Translations under genes and position numbers: made by a program
Shown: one piece after another, positions 1 through 16,600 of the stretch
How positions within the stretch are numbered: position 1 is the stretch's first letter
How the letters are laid out: the number at the start of each line of letters is the position of its first letter
Origin: Bombus terrestris
Lineage: Eukaryota; Arthropoda; Insecta; Hymenoptera; Apidae
Direction: 5' to 3'
Length of the DNA stretch: 64,000 bases
Assembly (NCBI RefSeq): GCF_910591885.1
Contig: NC_063285.1
Coordinates: forward strand, 5,923,395-5,987,394
Notes under the pieces: model-generated
What the model saw: the letters and a program-made list of their open reading frames with translations, nothing else
What the model was told of the DNA's origin: nothing
Database searches by the model: none

Positions 1-3000
1 GTAATGTTATACGTTATATGGAAATACTATATAACGTTATACGTTATTACGTAGTAGTATATAACGTTATACGTTATATGGTAATACCATATAACGTTAT
101 ACGTTATATGGTTGTACTATATAACGTTATACGTAATAGCGTAACAATATACAACGATATACGTTATTGCGTAATAATATATAACGCAACACCTTACATG
201 GTAATACTATATAACGTTATGCGTTATTACGTAATAGTGCATAACGTTATACGTTATATGGTAACACTATATAACGTTACACGTTTTAACGTAACAATAT
301 ACAACGTTATACGTAATATGCTAATACTATCATAATTCTGTATAACGTTATACGTTATTTCGTAATAGTATATAACGTTATACGTTATATGGTAATACTA
401 TATAACGTTATACGTTATATGTTAATACTATATAACGTTATACGTTATAACGCAACAACATAGAACGTTATGAGTTATTACGTAATAGTACATAACGTTA
501 TAAGTTGTAACGTAACAATATACAACGTTATAGGTTATAACGTAACAATATACAACGATATACGTTATTACGTAATAGTATATAACGGTATTCGTTATAT
601 GGTAATAACATACAACGTCATACGTTATTACGTAATGGTATAAATATGGTTATACGTTATATGGTAATACTATATAACGTTATACGTTATAGCGTAACAA
701 TATACATCGTTATACGCTATTGCGTAATACTATACAACGTTATACGTTATTACGTAAGAGTATATATCGTTATACGTTATATGGTAATACTATATAACGT
801 TATACCTAATAGCGTAACAATATACAACGATATACGTTATTACGTAATAGTATATAACGTTATACGTTATATGGTAATAACATACAACGTCATACGTTAT
901 TACGTAATTGTATAAATATGGTTATACGTTATATGGTAATACTATATAACGTAATACGTTATAACGTAACAATATACAACGTTATACGTTATTACGTAAT
1001 AGTACATAGCGTTATAATTTATAACGTAACAATATACAACGTTATAGGTTATAACGTAACAATATACATCGATATACGTTATTACGTAATAGTATATAAC
1101 GTTATTCGTTATATGGTAATAACATACAACGTTATACGTTATTACGTAATGGTATAAATATGGTTATACGTTATATGGTAACGTATGGTTATACGTTAGA
1201 TAACGTTATACGTTATAACGTAACAATATACAACGTTATACGTAATATGCTAATACTATCGTTATACTGTATAACGTTATACGTTATTTCGTAATAGTAT
1301 ATAACGTTATACGTTATATGGTAATACTATATAACGTTATACGTTATAACGTAACAATATACAACGTTATACGCTATTACGTAATAGTATATAACGTTAT
1401 AAGTTATAACGTAACAATATACAACGTTATACGTTATAACGTAACAATATACAACGTCATACGCTATTGCGAAATAATATACAACGTTATACGTTATTAC
1501 GTAAGAGTATGTAATGTTATACGTTATATGGAAATACTATATAACGTTATACGTTATTACGTAGTAGTATATAACGTTATACGTTATATGGTAATACTAT
1601 ATAACGTTATACGTAATAGCGTAACAATATACAACGATATACGTTATTGCGTAATAGTATATAACGCAACACCTTACATGGTAATACCATATAACGTTAT
1701 GCGTTATTACGTAATAGTGCATAACGTTATACGTTATATGGTAACACTATATAACGTTACACGTTATAACGTAACAATATACAACGTCATACGCTATTGC
1801 GAAATAATATACAACGTTATACGTTATTACGTAAGAGTATGTAATGTTATACATTATATGGAAATACTATATAACGTTATACGTTATTACGTAGTAGTAT
1901 ATAACGTTATACGTTATATGGTAATACCATATAACGTTATACGTTATATGGTAATACTATATAACGTTATACGTAATAGCGTAACAATATACAACGATAT
2001 ACGTTATTGCGTAATAATATATAACGCAACACCTTACATGGTAATACTATATAACGTTATGCGTTATTACGTAATAGTGCATAACGTTATACGTTATATG
2101 GTAACACTATATAACGTTACACGTTTTAACGTAACAATATACAACGTTATACGTAATATGCTAATACTATCATAATTCTGTATAACGTTATACGTTATTT
2201 CGTAATAGTATATAACGTTATACGTTATATGTTAATACTATATAACGTTATACGTTATAACGCAACAACATAGAACGTTATGAGTTATTACGTAATAGTA
2301 CATAACGTTATAAGTTGTAACGTAACAATATACAACGTTATAGGTTGTAACGTAACAATATACAACGATATACGTTATTACGTAATAGTATATAACGGTA
2401 TACGTTATATGGTAATAACATACAACGTCATACGTTATTACGTAATGGTATAAATATGGTTATACGTTATATGGTAATACTATATAACGTTATACGTTAT
2501 AACGTAACAATATACAACGTTATACGTTATTACGTAATAGTACATAACGTTATAAGTAATAACGTAACAATATACAACGTTATACGTTATAGCGTAACAA
2601 TATACATCGTTATACGATATTGCGTAATACTATACAACGTTATACGTTATTACGTAAGAGTATATATCGTTATACGTTATATGGTAATACTATATAACGT
2701 TATACCTAATAGCGTAACAATATACAACGATATACGTTATTACGTAATAGTATATAACGTTATACGTTATATGGTAATGACATACAACGTCATACGTTAT
2801 TACGTAATGGTATAAATATGGTTATACGTTATATGGTAATGCTATATAACGTTATACGTTATAACGTAACAATATACAACGTTATATGTTATTACGTAAT
2901 AGTACATAATGTTATAATTTATAACGTAATATAAAACGCTATAGGTTATAACGTAACAATATAGAACGATATACGTTATTACGTAATAGTATTTAACGGT

Positions 3001-6000
3001 ATACGTTATATGGTAATAACATACAACGTTATACGTTATTACGTAATGGTATAAATGCGGTTATACGTTATATGGTAATACTATATAACGATATACGTTA
3101 TAACGTATCAATATACAACGTTATACGCTATTACTTAATAGTATATAACGTTATACATTATAACTTAACAATATACAACGTTATACGTTATAGCGTTACA
3201 CTATACAACGTTATACGTAATATGCTAATACTATCGTAATTCTGTATAACGTTATACGTTATTTCGTAATAGTATATAACGTTATACGTTATATGGTAAT
3301 ACTATATAACGTTATACATTATATGGTAATAATATACAACGTTATACGTTATTACGTAATGGTATATATCGTTATCCGTTATATGGTAATAGTATATAAC
3401 GTTATACGTTATAACGTAACAATATACAACGATATACGTTATTACGTAATAGTATATAACGTTATAAGTTATAACGTAACAATATACAACGTTATACGTT
3501 ATAACGTAACACTATACAACGTTATACGTAATATGCTAATACTATCGTAATTCTGTATAACGTTATACGTTATTTCGTAATGCTATATAACGTTATACGT
3601 TATGTGGTAATACTATATAACGTTATACGTTATAACGTAACAATATACAACGTTATACGCTATTACGTAATAGTATATAACGCTATACATTATAACTTAA
3701 CAATATACAACGTTATACGTTATAACGTAACACTATACAACGTTATACGTAATATGCTAATACTATCGTAATTCTGTATAACGTTATACGTTATTTCGTA
3801 ATGCTATGTAACGTTATACGTTATGTGGTAATACTATATAACGTTATACGTAATAGCGTAAAAATATACAACGTTATACGTTATTACGTAATGGTATATA
3901 TCGTTATACGTTATATGGTAATACTATATAACGTTATACGTTATAACGTAACAATATACAACGTTATACGTTATTGCGTAATAGTACATAACGTTACAAG
4001 TTATAACGTAACAATATACAACGTTATACGTTATTACGTAATAGTATATAACGTTATAAGTTATAACGTAACAATATACAACGTTATACGTTATAACGTA
4101 ACAATATACAACGTCATACGCTGTTGCGAAATAATATACAACGTTATACGTTATTACGTAAGAGTATGTAATGTTATACGTTATATGGAAATACTATATA
4201 ACGTTATACGTTATTACGTAGTAGTATATAACGTTATACGTTATATGGTAATACTATATAACGTTATACGTAATAGCGTAACAATATACAACGATATACG
4301 TTATTGCGTAATAGTATATAACGCAACACCTTACATGGTAATACTATATAACGTTATGCGTTACTACGTATTAGTGCATAACGTTATACGTTATATGGTA
4401 ACACTATATAACGTTACACGTTATAACGTAACAATATACAACGTCATACGCTATTGCGAAATAATATACAACGTTATACGTTATTACGTAAGAGTATGTA
4501 ATGTTATACGTTATATGGAAATACTATATAACGTTATACGTTATTACGTAGTAGTATATAACGTTATACGTTATATGGTAATACCATATAACGTTATACG
4601 TTATATGGTAATACTATATAACGTTATACGTAATAGCGTAACAATATACAACGATATACGTTATTGCGTAATAATATATAACGCAACACCTTACATGGTA
4701 ATACTATATAACGTTATGCGTTATTACGTAATAGTGCATAACGTTATACGTTATATGGTAACACTATATAACGTTACACGTTTTAACGTAACAATATACA
4801 ACGTTATACGTAATATGCTAATACTATCATAATTCTGTATAACGTTATACGTTATTTCGTAATAGTATATAACGTTATACGTTATATGTTAATACTATAT
4901 AACGTTATACGTTATAACGCAACAACATAGAACGTTATGAGTTATTACGTAATAGTACATAACGTTATAAGTTGTAACGTAACAATATACAACGTTATAG
5001 GTTATAACGTAACAATATACAACGATATACGTTATTACGTAATAGTATATAACGGTATACGTTATATGGTAATATCATACAACGTCATACGTTATTACGT
5101 AATGGTATAAATATGGTTATACGTTATATGGTAATACTATATAACGTTATACGTTATAACGTAACAATATACAACGTTATACGTTATTACGTAATAGTAC
5201 ATAACGTTATAAGTAATAACGTAACAATATACAACGTTATACGTTATAGCGTAACAATATACATCGTTATACGATATTGCGTAATACTATACAACGTTAT
5301 ACGTTATTACGTAAGAGTATATATCGTTATACGTTATATGGTAATACTATATAACGTTATACGTTATTACGTAGTAGTATATAACGTTATACTTTATATG
5401 GTAATACCATATAACGTTATACGTTATATGGTAATACTATATAACGTTATACGTAATTGCGTAACAATATACAACGTTATACGCTATTACTTAATAGTAT
5501 ATAACGTTATACATTATAACTTAACAAAATACAACGTTATACGTTAGAACGTAACACTATACAACGTTACACGTAATATGCTAATACTATCGTAATTCTG
5601 TATAACGTTATACGTTATTTCGTAATAGTATATAACGTTATACGTTATATGGTAATACTATATAACGTTATACGTTATATGGTAATAGTATACAACGTCA
5701 TACGTTATTACGTAATGGTATATATCGTTATCCGTTATATGGTAATAGTATATAACGTTATACGTTATAACGTAACAATATACAACGATATACGTTATTA
5801 CGTAATAGTATATAACGTTATTCGTTATATGGTAATAACATACAACGTTATACGTTATTACGTAATGGTATAAATATGGTTATACGTTATATGGTAACGT
5901 ATGGTTATACGTTATAACGTAACACTATACAACGTTATACGTAATATGCTAATACTATCGTAATTCTGTATAACGTTATACGTTATTTCGTAATAGTATA

Positions 6001-9000
6001 TAACGTTATACGTTATATGGTAATACTATATAACATTATACGCTATTACGTAATAGTATATAACGTTATACATTATAACTTAACAATATACAACGTTATA
6101 CGTTATATCGTAACACCATACAACGTTATACGTAATATGCTAATACTATCGTAATTATGTTTAACGTTATACGTTATTTCGTAATGCTATATAACGTTAT
6201 ACGTTATGTGGTAATACTATATAACGTTATACGTAATAGCGTAACAATATACAACGTTATACGCTATTACTTAACAGTATATAACGTTATACATTATAAC
6301 TTGACAATATACAACGTTATACGTTATAGCGTAACACTATACAACGTTATACGTAATATGCTAATACTATCGTAATTCTGTATAACGTTATACGTTATTT
6401 CGTAATAGTATATAACGTTATACGTTATATGGTAATACTATATAACGTTATACGTTATATGGTAATAATATACAACGTTATACGTTATTACGTAATGGTA
6501 TATATCGTTATCCGTTATATGGTAAAACTATATAACGTTATACGTTATAACGTAACAATATACAACGTTATACGTTATTGCGTAATAGTACATAACGTTA
6601 TAAGTTGTAACGTAACAATATACAACGTTATACGTTATTACGTAATAGTATATAACGTTATAAGTTATAACGTAACAATATACAACGTTATACGTTATAA
6701 CGTAACAATATACAACGTCATACGCTATTGCGAAATAATATACAACGTTATACGTTATTACGTAAGAGTATGTAATGTTATACGTTATATGGAAATACTA
6801 TATAACGTTATACGTTATTACGTAGTAGTATATAACGTTATACGTTATATGGTAATACCATATAACGTTATACGTTATATGGTAATACTATATAACGTTA
6901 TACGTAATAGCGTAACAATATACAACGATATACGTTATTGCGTAATAGTATATAACGCAACACCTTACATGGTAATACTATATAACGTTATGCGTTATTA
7001 CGTAATAGTGCATAACATTATACGTTATATGGTAACACTATATAACGTTACACGTTTTAACGTAACAATATACAACGTTATACGTAATATGCTAATACTA
7101 TCATAATTCTGTATAACGTTATACGTTATTTCGTAATAGTATATAACGTTATACGTTATATGGTAATAGTATATAACGTTATACGTTATATGTTAGTACT
7201 ATATAACGTTATACGTTATATGTTAATAATATATAACGTTATACGTTACATGGTAATACTATATAACGTCATATGTTATTACGTAATGGTATATATCGTT
7301 ATACGGTATATGGTAATACTATATAACGTTATACGTTATAACGCAACAATATAGAACGTTATGAGTTATTACGTAATAGTACATAACGTTATAAGTTGTA
7401 ACGTAACAATATACAACGTTATAGGTTATAACGTAACAATATACAACGATATACGTTATTACGTAATAGTATATAACGGTATACGTTATATGGTAATAAC
7501 ATACAACGTCATACGTTATTACGTAATGGTATAAATATGGTTATACGTTATATGGTAATACTATATAACGTTATACGTTATAACGTAACAATATACAACG
7601 TTATACGTTGTTACGTAATAGTACATAACGTTATAAGTAATAACGTAACAATATACAACGTTATACATTATAGCGTAACAATATACATCGTTATACGCTA
7701 TTGCGTAATACTATACAACGTTATACGTTATTACGTAAGAGTATATATCGTTATACGTTATATGGTAATACTATATAACGTTATACCTAATAGCGTAACA
7801 ATATACAACGATATACGTTATTACGTAATAGTATATAACGGTATACGTTATATGGTAATAACATACAACGTTATACGTTATTACGTAATGGTATAAATGC
7901 GGTTATACGTTATATGGTAATACTATATAACGATATACGTTATAACGTATCAATATACAACGTTATACGCTATTACGTAACAGTATATATCGTTATACAT
8001 TATAACTTAACAATATACAACGTTATACGTTATAACGTAACTATATACTACGTTATACGCTATTACTTAATAGTATATAACGCTATACATTATAACATAA
8101 CAATATACAACGTTATACGTTAAAACGTAACACTATACAACGTTATACGTAATATGCTAATACTATCGTAATTCTGTATAACGTTATACGTTATTTCGTA
8201 ATAGTATATAACGTTATACGTTATATGGTAATACTATATAACGTTATACGTTATATGGTAATAATATACAACGTTATACGTTATTACGTAATGGTATATA
8301 TCGTTATACGTTATATGGTAATACTATGTAACGTTATACGTTATAATGTAACAATATACAACGTTATACGTTATTGCGTAATAGTACATAACGTTATAAG
8401 TTATAACGTAACAATATACAACGTTATACGTTATTACGTAATAGTATATAACGTTATAAGTTATAACGTAACAATGTACAACGTTATACGTTATAACGCA
8501 ACACTATAGAACGTTATGAGCTATTACGTAATAGTACATAACGTTATAAGTTGTAACGTAACAATATACAACGTTATAGGTTATAACGTAACAATATACA
8601 ACGATAAACGTTATTACGTAATAGTATATAACGGTTTACGTTATATGGTAATAACATACAACGTCATACGTTATTACGTAATGGTATAAATATGGTTATA
8701 CGTTATATGGTAATACTATATAACGTTATACGTTATAACGTAACAATATACAACGTTATACGTTATTACGTAATAGTACATAACGTTATAAGTTATAACG
8801 TAACAATATACAACGTTATACGTTATAGCGTAACAATATACATCGTTATACGCTATTGCGTAATACTATACAACGTTATACGTTATTACGTAAGAGTATA
8901 TATCGTTATACGTTATATGGTAATACTATATAACGCTATACCTAATAGCGTAACAATATACAACGATATACGATATTACGTAATAGTATATAACGTTATA

Positions 9001-12000
9001 CGTTATATGGTAATAACATACAACGTCATACGTTATTACGTAATGGTATAAATATGGTTATACGTTATATGGTAATACTATATAACTTTATACGTTATAT
9101 GGTAATAATATACAACGTTATACGTTACTACGTAATGGTATATATCGTTATACGTTATATGGTAATAACATACAACGTCATACGTTATTACGTAATGGTA
9201 TAAATATGGTTATACGTTATATGGTAATACTGTATAACGTTATACGTTATAACGTAACAATATACAACGATATACGTTATTACGTAATAGTATATAACGT
9301 TATTCGTTATATGGTAATAACATACAACGTTATACGTTATTACGTAATGGTATAAATATGGTTATACGTTATATGGTAACGTATGGTTATACGTTATATA
9401 ACGTTATACGTTATAACGTAACAATATACAACGTTATACGTAATATGCTAATACTATCGTAATTCTGTATAACGTTATACGTTACATCGTAATAGTATAT
9501 AACGTTATACGTTATATGGTAATACTATATAACGTTATACGTCATAACGTAACAATATACAACGTTATACGCTATTACGTAATAGTATATAACGCTATAC
9601 ATTATAACTTAACAATATACAACGTTATACGTCATAACGTAACACTATACAACGTTATACGTAATATGCTAATACTATCGTAATTCTGTATAACGTTATA
9701 CGTTATTTCGTAATGCTATATAACGTTATACGTTATGCGGTAATACTATATAACGTTATACGTAATAGCGTAAAAATATACAACGTTATACGCTATTACG
9801 TAATAGTATATAACGCTATACATTATAACTTAACAATATACAACGTTATACGTTACAACGTAACACTATACAACGTTATACGTAATATGCTAATACTATC
9901 GTAATTCTGTATAACGTTATACGTTATTTCGTAATTGTATATAACGTTATACGTTATATGGTAATACTATATAACGTTATACGTTATATGGTAATAATAT
10001 ACAACGTTATACGTTATTACGTAATGGTATATATCGTTATACGTTATATGGTAATACTATATGACGTTATACGTTATAACGTAACAATATACAACGTTAT
10101 ACGTTATAACGTAACAATATACAACGTTATACGTTATTACGTAATAGTATATAACGTTATAAGTTATAACGTAACAATATACAACGTTATACGTTATAAC
10201 GTAACAATATACAACGTTATACGTTATTACGGAATAGTACATAACGTTATAAGTAATAACGTAACAATATACAACGTTATACGTTATAGCGTAACAATAT
10301 ACATCGTTATACGCTATTGCTTAATACTATACAACGTTATACGTTATTACGTAAGAGTATATATCGTTATACGTTATATGGTAATACTATATAGCGTTAT
10401 ACCTAATAGCGTAACAATATACAACGATATACGTTATTACGTAATAGTATATAACGGTATACGTTATATGGTAATAACATACAACGTTATACGTTATTAC
10501 GTAATGGTATAAATATGGTTATACGTTATATGGTAACGTATGGTTATACGTTATATAACGTTATACGTTATAACGTAACACTATACAACGTTATACGTAA
10601 TATGCTAATACTATCGTAATTCTGTATAACGTTATACGTTATTTCGTAATAGTATATAACGTTATACGTTATATGGTAATACTATATAACATTATACGCT
10701 ATTACGTAATAGTATATAACGTTATACATTATAACTTAACAATATACAACGTTATACGTTATATCGTAACACCATACAACGTTATACGTAATATGCTAAT
10801 ACTATCGTAATTATGTTTAACGTTATACGTTATTTCGTAATGCTATATAACGTTATACGTTATGTGGTAATACTATATAACGTTATACGTAATAGCGTAA
10901 CAATATACAACGTTATACGCTATTACTTAATAGTATATAACGTTATACATTATAACTTAACAATATACAACGTTATACGTTATAGCGTAACACTATACAA
11001 CGTTATACGTAATATGCTAATACTATCGTAATTCTGTATAACGTTATACGTTATATGGTAATAATATACAACGTTATACGTTATTACGTAATGGTATATA
11101 TCGTTATCCGTTATATGGTAAAACTATCTAACGTTATACGTTATAACGTAACAATATACAACGTTATACGTTATTGCGTAATAGTACATAACGTTATAAG
11201 TTGTAACGTAACAATATACAACGTTATACGTTATTACGTAATAGTATATAACGTTATAAGTTATAACGTAACAATATACAACGTTATACGTTATTACGTA
11301 ATAGTATATAACGTTATAAGTAATAACGTAACAATATACAACGTTATACGTTACAGCGTAACAATATACATCGTTATACGCTATTGCTTAATACTATACA
11401 ACGTTATACGTTATTACGTAAGAGTATATATCGTTATACGTTATATGGTAATACTATATAGCGTTATACCTAAAAGCGTAACAATATACAACGATATACG
11501 TTATTACGTAATAGTATATAACGGTATACGTTATATGGTAATAACATACAACGTTATACGTTATTACGTAATGGTATAAATGCGGTTATACGTTATATGG
11601 TAATACTATATAACATTATACGCTATTACGTAATAGTATATAACGTTATACATTATAACTTAACAATATACAACGTTATACGTTATAACGTATCACTATA
11701 CAACGTCATACGTAATATGCTAATACTATCGTAATTCTGTATAACGTTATACGTTATTACGTAAGAGTATGTAATGTTATACGTTATATGGAAATACTAT
11801 ATAACGTTATACGTTATTACGTAGTAGTATATAACTTTATACGTTATATGGTAATACCATATAACGTTATACGTTATATAGTAATACTATATAACGTTAT
11901 ACGTAATAGCGTAACAATATACAACGATATACGTTATTGCGTAATAATATATAACGCAACACCTTACATGGTAATACTATATAACGTTATGCGTTATTAC

Positions 12001-13602
12001 GTAATAGTGCATAACGTTATACGTTATATGGAAACACTATATAACGTTACACGTTTTAACGTAACAATATACAACGTTATACGTAATATGCTAATACTAT
12101 CATAATTCTGTATAACGTTATACGTTATTTCGTAATAGTATATAACGTTATACGTTATATGGTAATACTATATAACGTTATACGTTATAACGCAACAACA
12201 TAGAACGTTATGAGTTATTACGTAATAGTACATAACGTTATAAGTTGTAACGTAACAATATACAACGTTATAGGTTATAACGTAACAATATACAACGATA
12301 TACGTTATTGCGTAATAGTATATAACGGTATACGTTATATGGTAATAACATACAACGTCATACGTTATTACGTAATGGTATAAATATGGTTATACGTTAT
12401 ATGGTAATACTATGTAACGTTATACGTTATAACGTAACAATATACAACGTTATACGTTATTGCGTAATAGTACATAACGTTATAAGTTATAACGTAACAA
12501 TATACAACGTTATACGTTATTACGTAATAGTATATAACGTTATAAGTTATAACGTAACAATGTACAACGTTATACGTTATAACGCAACACTATAGAACGT
12601 TATGAGCTATTACGTAATAGTACATAACGTTATAAGTTGTAACGTAACAATATACAACGTTATAGGTTATAACGTAACAATATACAACGATATACGTTAT
12701 TACGTAATAGTATATAACGGTATACGTTATATGGTAATAACATACAACGTCATACGTTATTACGTAATGGTATAAATATGGTTATACGTTATATGGTAAT
12801 ACTATATAACGTTATACGTTATAACGTAACAATATACAACGTTATACGTTATTACGTAATAGTACATAACGTTATAAGTTATAACGTAACAATATACAAC
12901 GTTATACGTTATAGCGTAACAATATACATCGTTATACGCTATTGCGTAATACTATACAACGTTATACGTTATTACGTAAGAGTATATATCCTTTATACGT
13001 TATATGGTAATACTATATAACGCTATACCTAATAGCGTAACAATATACAACGATATACGATATTACGTAATAGTATATAACGTTATACGTTATATGGTAA
13101 TAACATACAACGTCATACGTTATTACGTAATGGTATAAATATGGTTATACGTTATATGGTAATACTATATAACGTTATACGTTATATGGTAATAATATAC
13201 AACGTTATACGTTATTACGTAATGGTATATATCGTTATACGTTATATGGTAATAACATACAACGTCATACGTTATTACGTAATGGTATAAATATGGTTAT
13301 ACGTTATATGGTAATACTATATAACGTTATACGTTATAACGTAACAATATACAACGATATACGTTATTACGTAATAGTATATAACGTTATTCGTTATATG
13401 GTAATAACATACAACGTTATACGTTATTACGTAATGGTATAAATATGGTTATACGTTATATGGTAACGTATGGTTATACGTTATATAACGTTATACGTTA
13501 TAACGTAACAATATACAACGTTATACGTAATATGCTAATACTATCGTAATTCTGTATAACGTTATACGTTACTTCGTAATAGTATATAACGTTATACGTT
13601 AT

Positions 13603-16600
13603 ATGGTAATACTATATAACGTTATACGTCATAACGTAACAATATACAACGTTATACGCTATTACGTAATAGTATATAACGCTATACATTATAACTTAAC
13701 AATATACAACGTTATACGTCATAACGTAACACTATACAACGTTATACGTTATATCGTAACACCATACAACGTTATACGTAATATGCTAATACTATCGTAA
13801 TTCTGTATAACGTTATACGTTATTTCGTAATGCTATATAACGTTATACGTTATGTGGTAATACTATATAACGTTATACGTAATAGCGTAAAAATATACAA
13901 CGTTATACGCTATTACGTAATAGTATATAACGCTATACATTATAACTTAACAATATACAACGTTATACGTTACAACGTAACACTATACAACGTTATACGT
14001 AATATGCTAATACTATCGTAATTCTGTATAACGTTATACGTTATTTCGTAATAGTATATAACGTTATACGTTATATGGTAATACTATATAACGTTATACG
14101 TTATATGGTAATAATATACAACGTTATACGTTATTACGTAATGTTATATATCGTTATACGTTATATGGTAATACTATATGACGTTATACGTTATAACGTA
14201 ACAATATACAACGTTATACGTTATTGCGTAATAGTACATAACGTTATAAGTTATAACGTAACAATATACAACGTTATACGTTATTACGTAATAGTATATA
14301 ACGTTATAAGTTATAACGTAACAATATACAACGTTATACGTTATAACGTAACAATATACAACGTTATACGTTATTACGTAATAGTATATAACGTTATAAG
14401 TTATAACGTAACAATATACAACGTTATACGTTATAACGTAACAATATACAACGTTATACGTTATTACGGAATAGTACATAACGTTATAAGTAATAACGTA
14501 ACAATATACAACGTTATACGTTATAGCGTAACAATATACATCGTTATACGCTATTGCGTAATACTATACAACGTTATACGTTATTATGTAAGAGTATATA
14601 TCGTTATACGTTATATGGTAATACTATATAGCGTTATACCTAATAGCGTAACAATATACAACGATATACGTTATTACGTAATAGTATATAACGGTATACG
14701 TTATATGGTAATAACATACAACGTTATACGTTATTACGTAATGGTATAAATGCGGTTATACGTTATATGGTAATACTATATAACATTATACGCTATTACG
14801 TAATAGTATATAACGTTATACATTATAACTTAACAATATACAACGTTATACGTTATAACGTATCACTATACAACGTCATACGTAATATGCTAATACTATC
14901 GTAATTCTGTATAACGTTATGCGTTATTACGTAATAGTGCATAACGTTATACGTTATATGGAAACACTATATAACGTTACACGTTTTAACGTAACAATAT
15001 ACAACGTTATACGTAATATGCTAATACTATCATAATTCTGTATAACGTTATACGTTATTTCGTAATAGTATATAACGTTATACGTTATATGGTAATACTA
15101 TATAACGTTATACGTTATAACGCAACAACATAGAACGTTATGAGTTATTACGTAATAGTACATAACGTTATAAGTTGTAACGTAACAATATACAACGTTA
15201 TAGGTTATAACGTAACAATATACAACGATATACGTTATTGCGTAATAGTATATAACGGTATACGTTATATGGTAATAACATACAACGTCATACGTTATTA
15301 CGTAATGGTATAAATATGGTTATACGTTATATGGTAATACTATGTAACGTTATACGTTATAACGTAACAATATACAACGTTATACGTTATTGCGTAATAG
15401 TACATAACCTTATAAGTTATAACGTAACAATATACAACGTTATACGTTATTACGTAATAGTATATAACGTTATAAGTTATAACGTAACAATGTACAACGT
15501 TATACGTTATAACGCAACACTATAGAACGTTATGAGCTATTACGTAATAGTACATAACGTTATAAGTTGTAACGTAACAATATACAACGTTATAGGTTAT
15601 AACGTAACAATATACAACGATATACGTTATTACGTAATAGTATATAACGGTATACGTTATATGGTAATAACATACAACGTCATACGTTATTACGTAATGG
15701 TATAAATATGGTTATACGTTATATGGTAATACTATATAACGTTATACGTTATAGCGTAACAATATACAACGTTATACGTTATTACGTAATAGTACATAAC
15801 GTTATAAGTTATAACGTAACAATATACAACGTTATACGTTATAGCGTAACAATATACATCGTTATACGCTATTGCGTAATACTATACAACGTTATACGTT
15901 ATTACGTAAGAGTATATATCGTTATACGTTATATGGTAATACTATATAACGTTATACGTTATAACGTAACAATATACAACGATATACGTTATTACGTAAT
16001 AGTATATAACGTTATTCGTTATATGGTAATAACATACAACGTTATACGTTATTACGTAATGGTATAAATATGGTTATACGTTATATGGTAACGTATGGTT
16101 ATACGTTATATAACGTTATACGTTATAACGTAACAATATACAACGTTATACGTAATATGCTAATACTATCGTAATTCTGTATAACGTTATACGTTACTTC
16201 GTAATAGTATATAACGTTATACGTTATATGGTAATACTATATAACGTTATACGTCATAACGTAACAATATACAACGTTATACGCTATTACGTAATAGTAT
16301 ATAACGCTATACATTATAACTTAACAATATACAACGTTATACGTCATAACGTAACACTATACAACGTTATACGTTATATCGTAACACCATACAACGTTAT
16401 ACGTAATATGCTAATACTATCGTAATTCTGTATAACGTTATACGTTATTTCGTAATGCTATATAACGTTATACGTTATGTGGTAATACTATATAACGTTA
16501 TACGTAATAGCGTAAAAATATACAACGTTATACGCTATTACGTAATAGTATATAACGCTATACATTATAACTTAACAATATACAACGTTATACGTTACAA

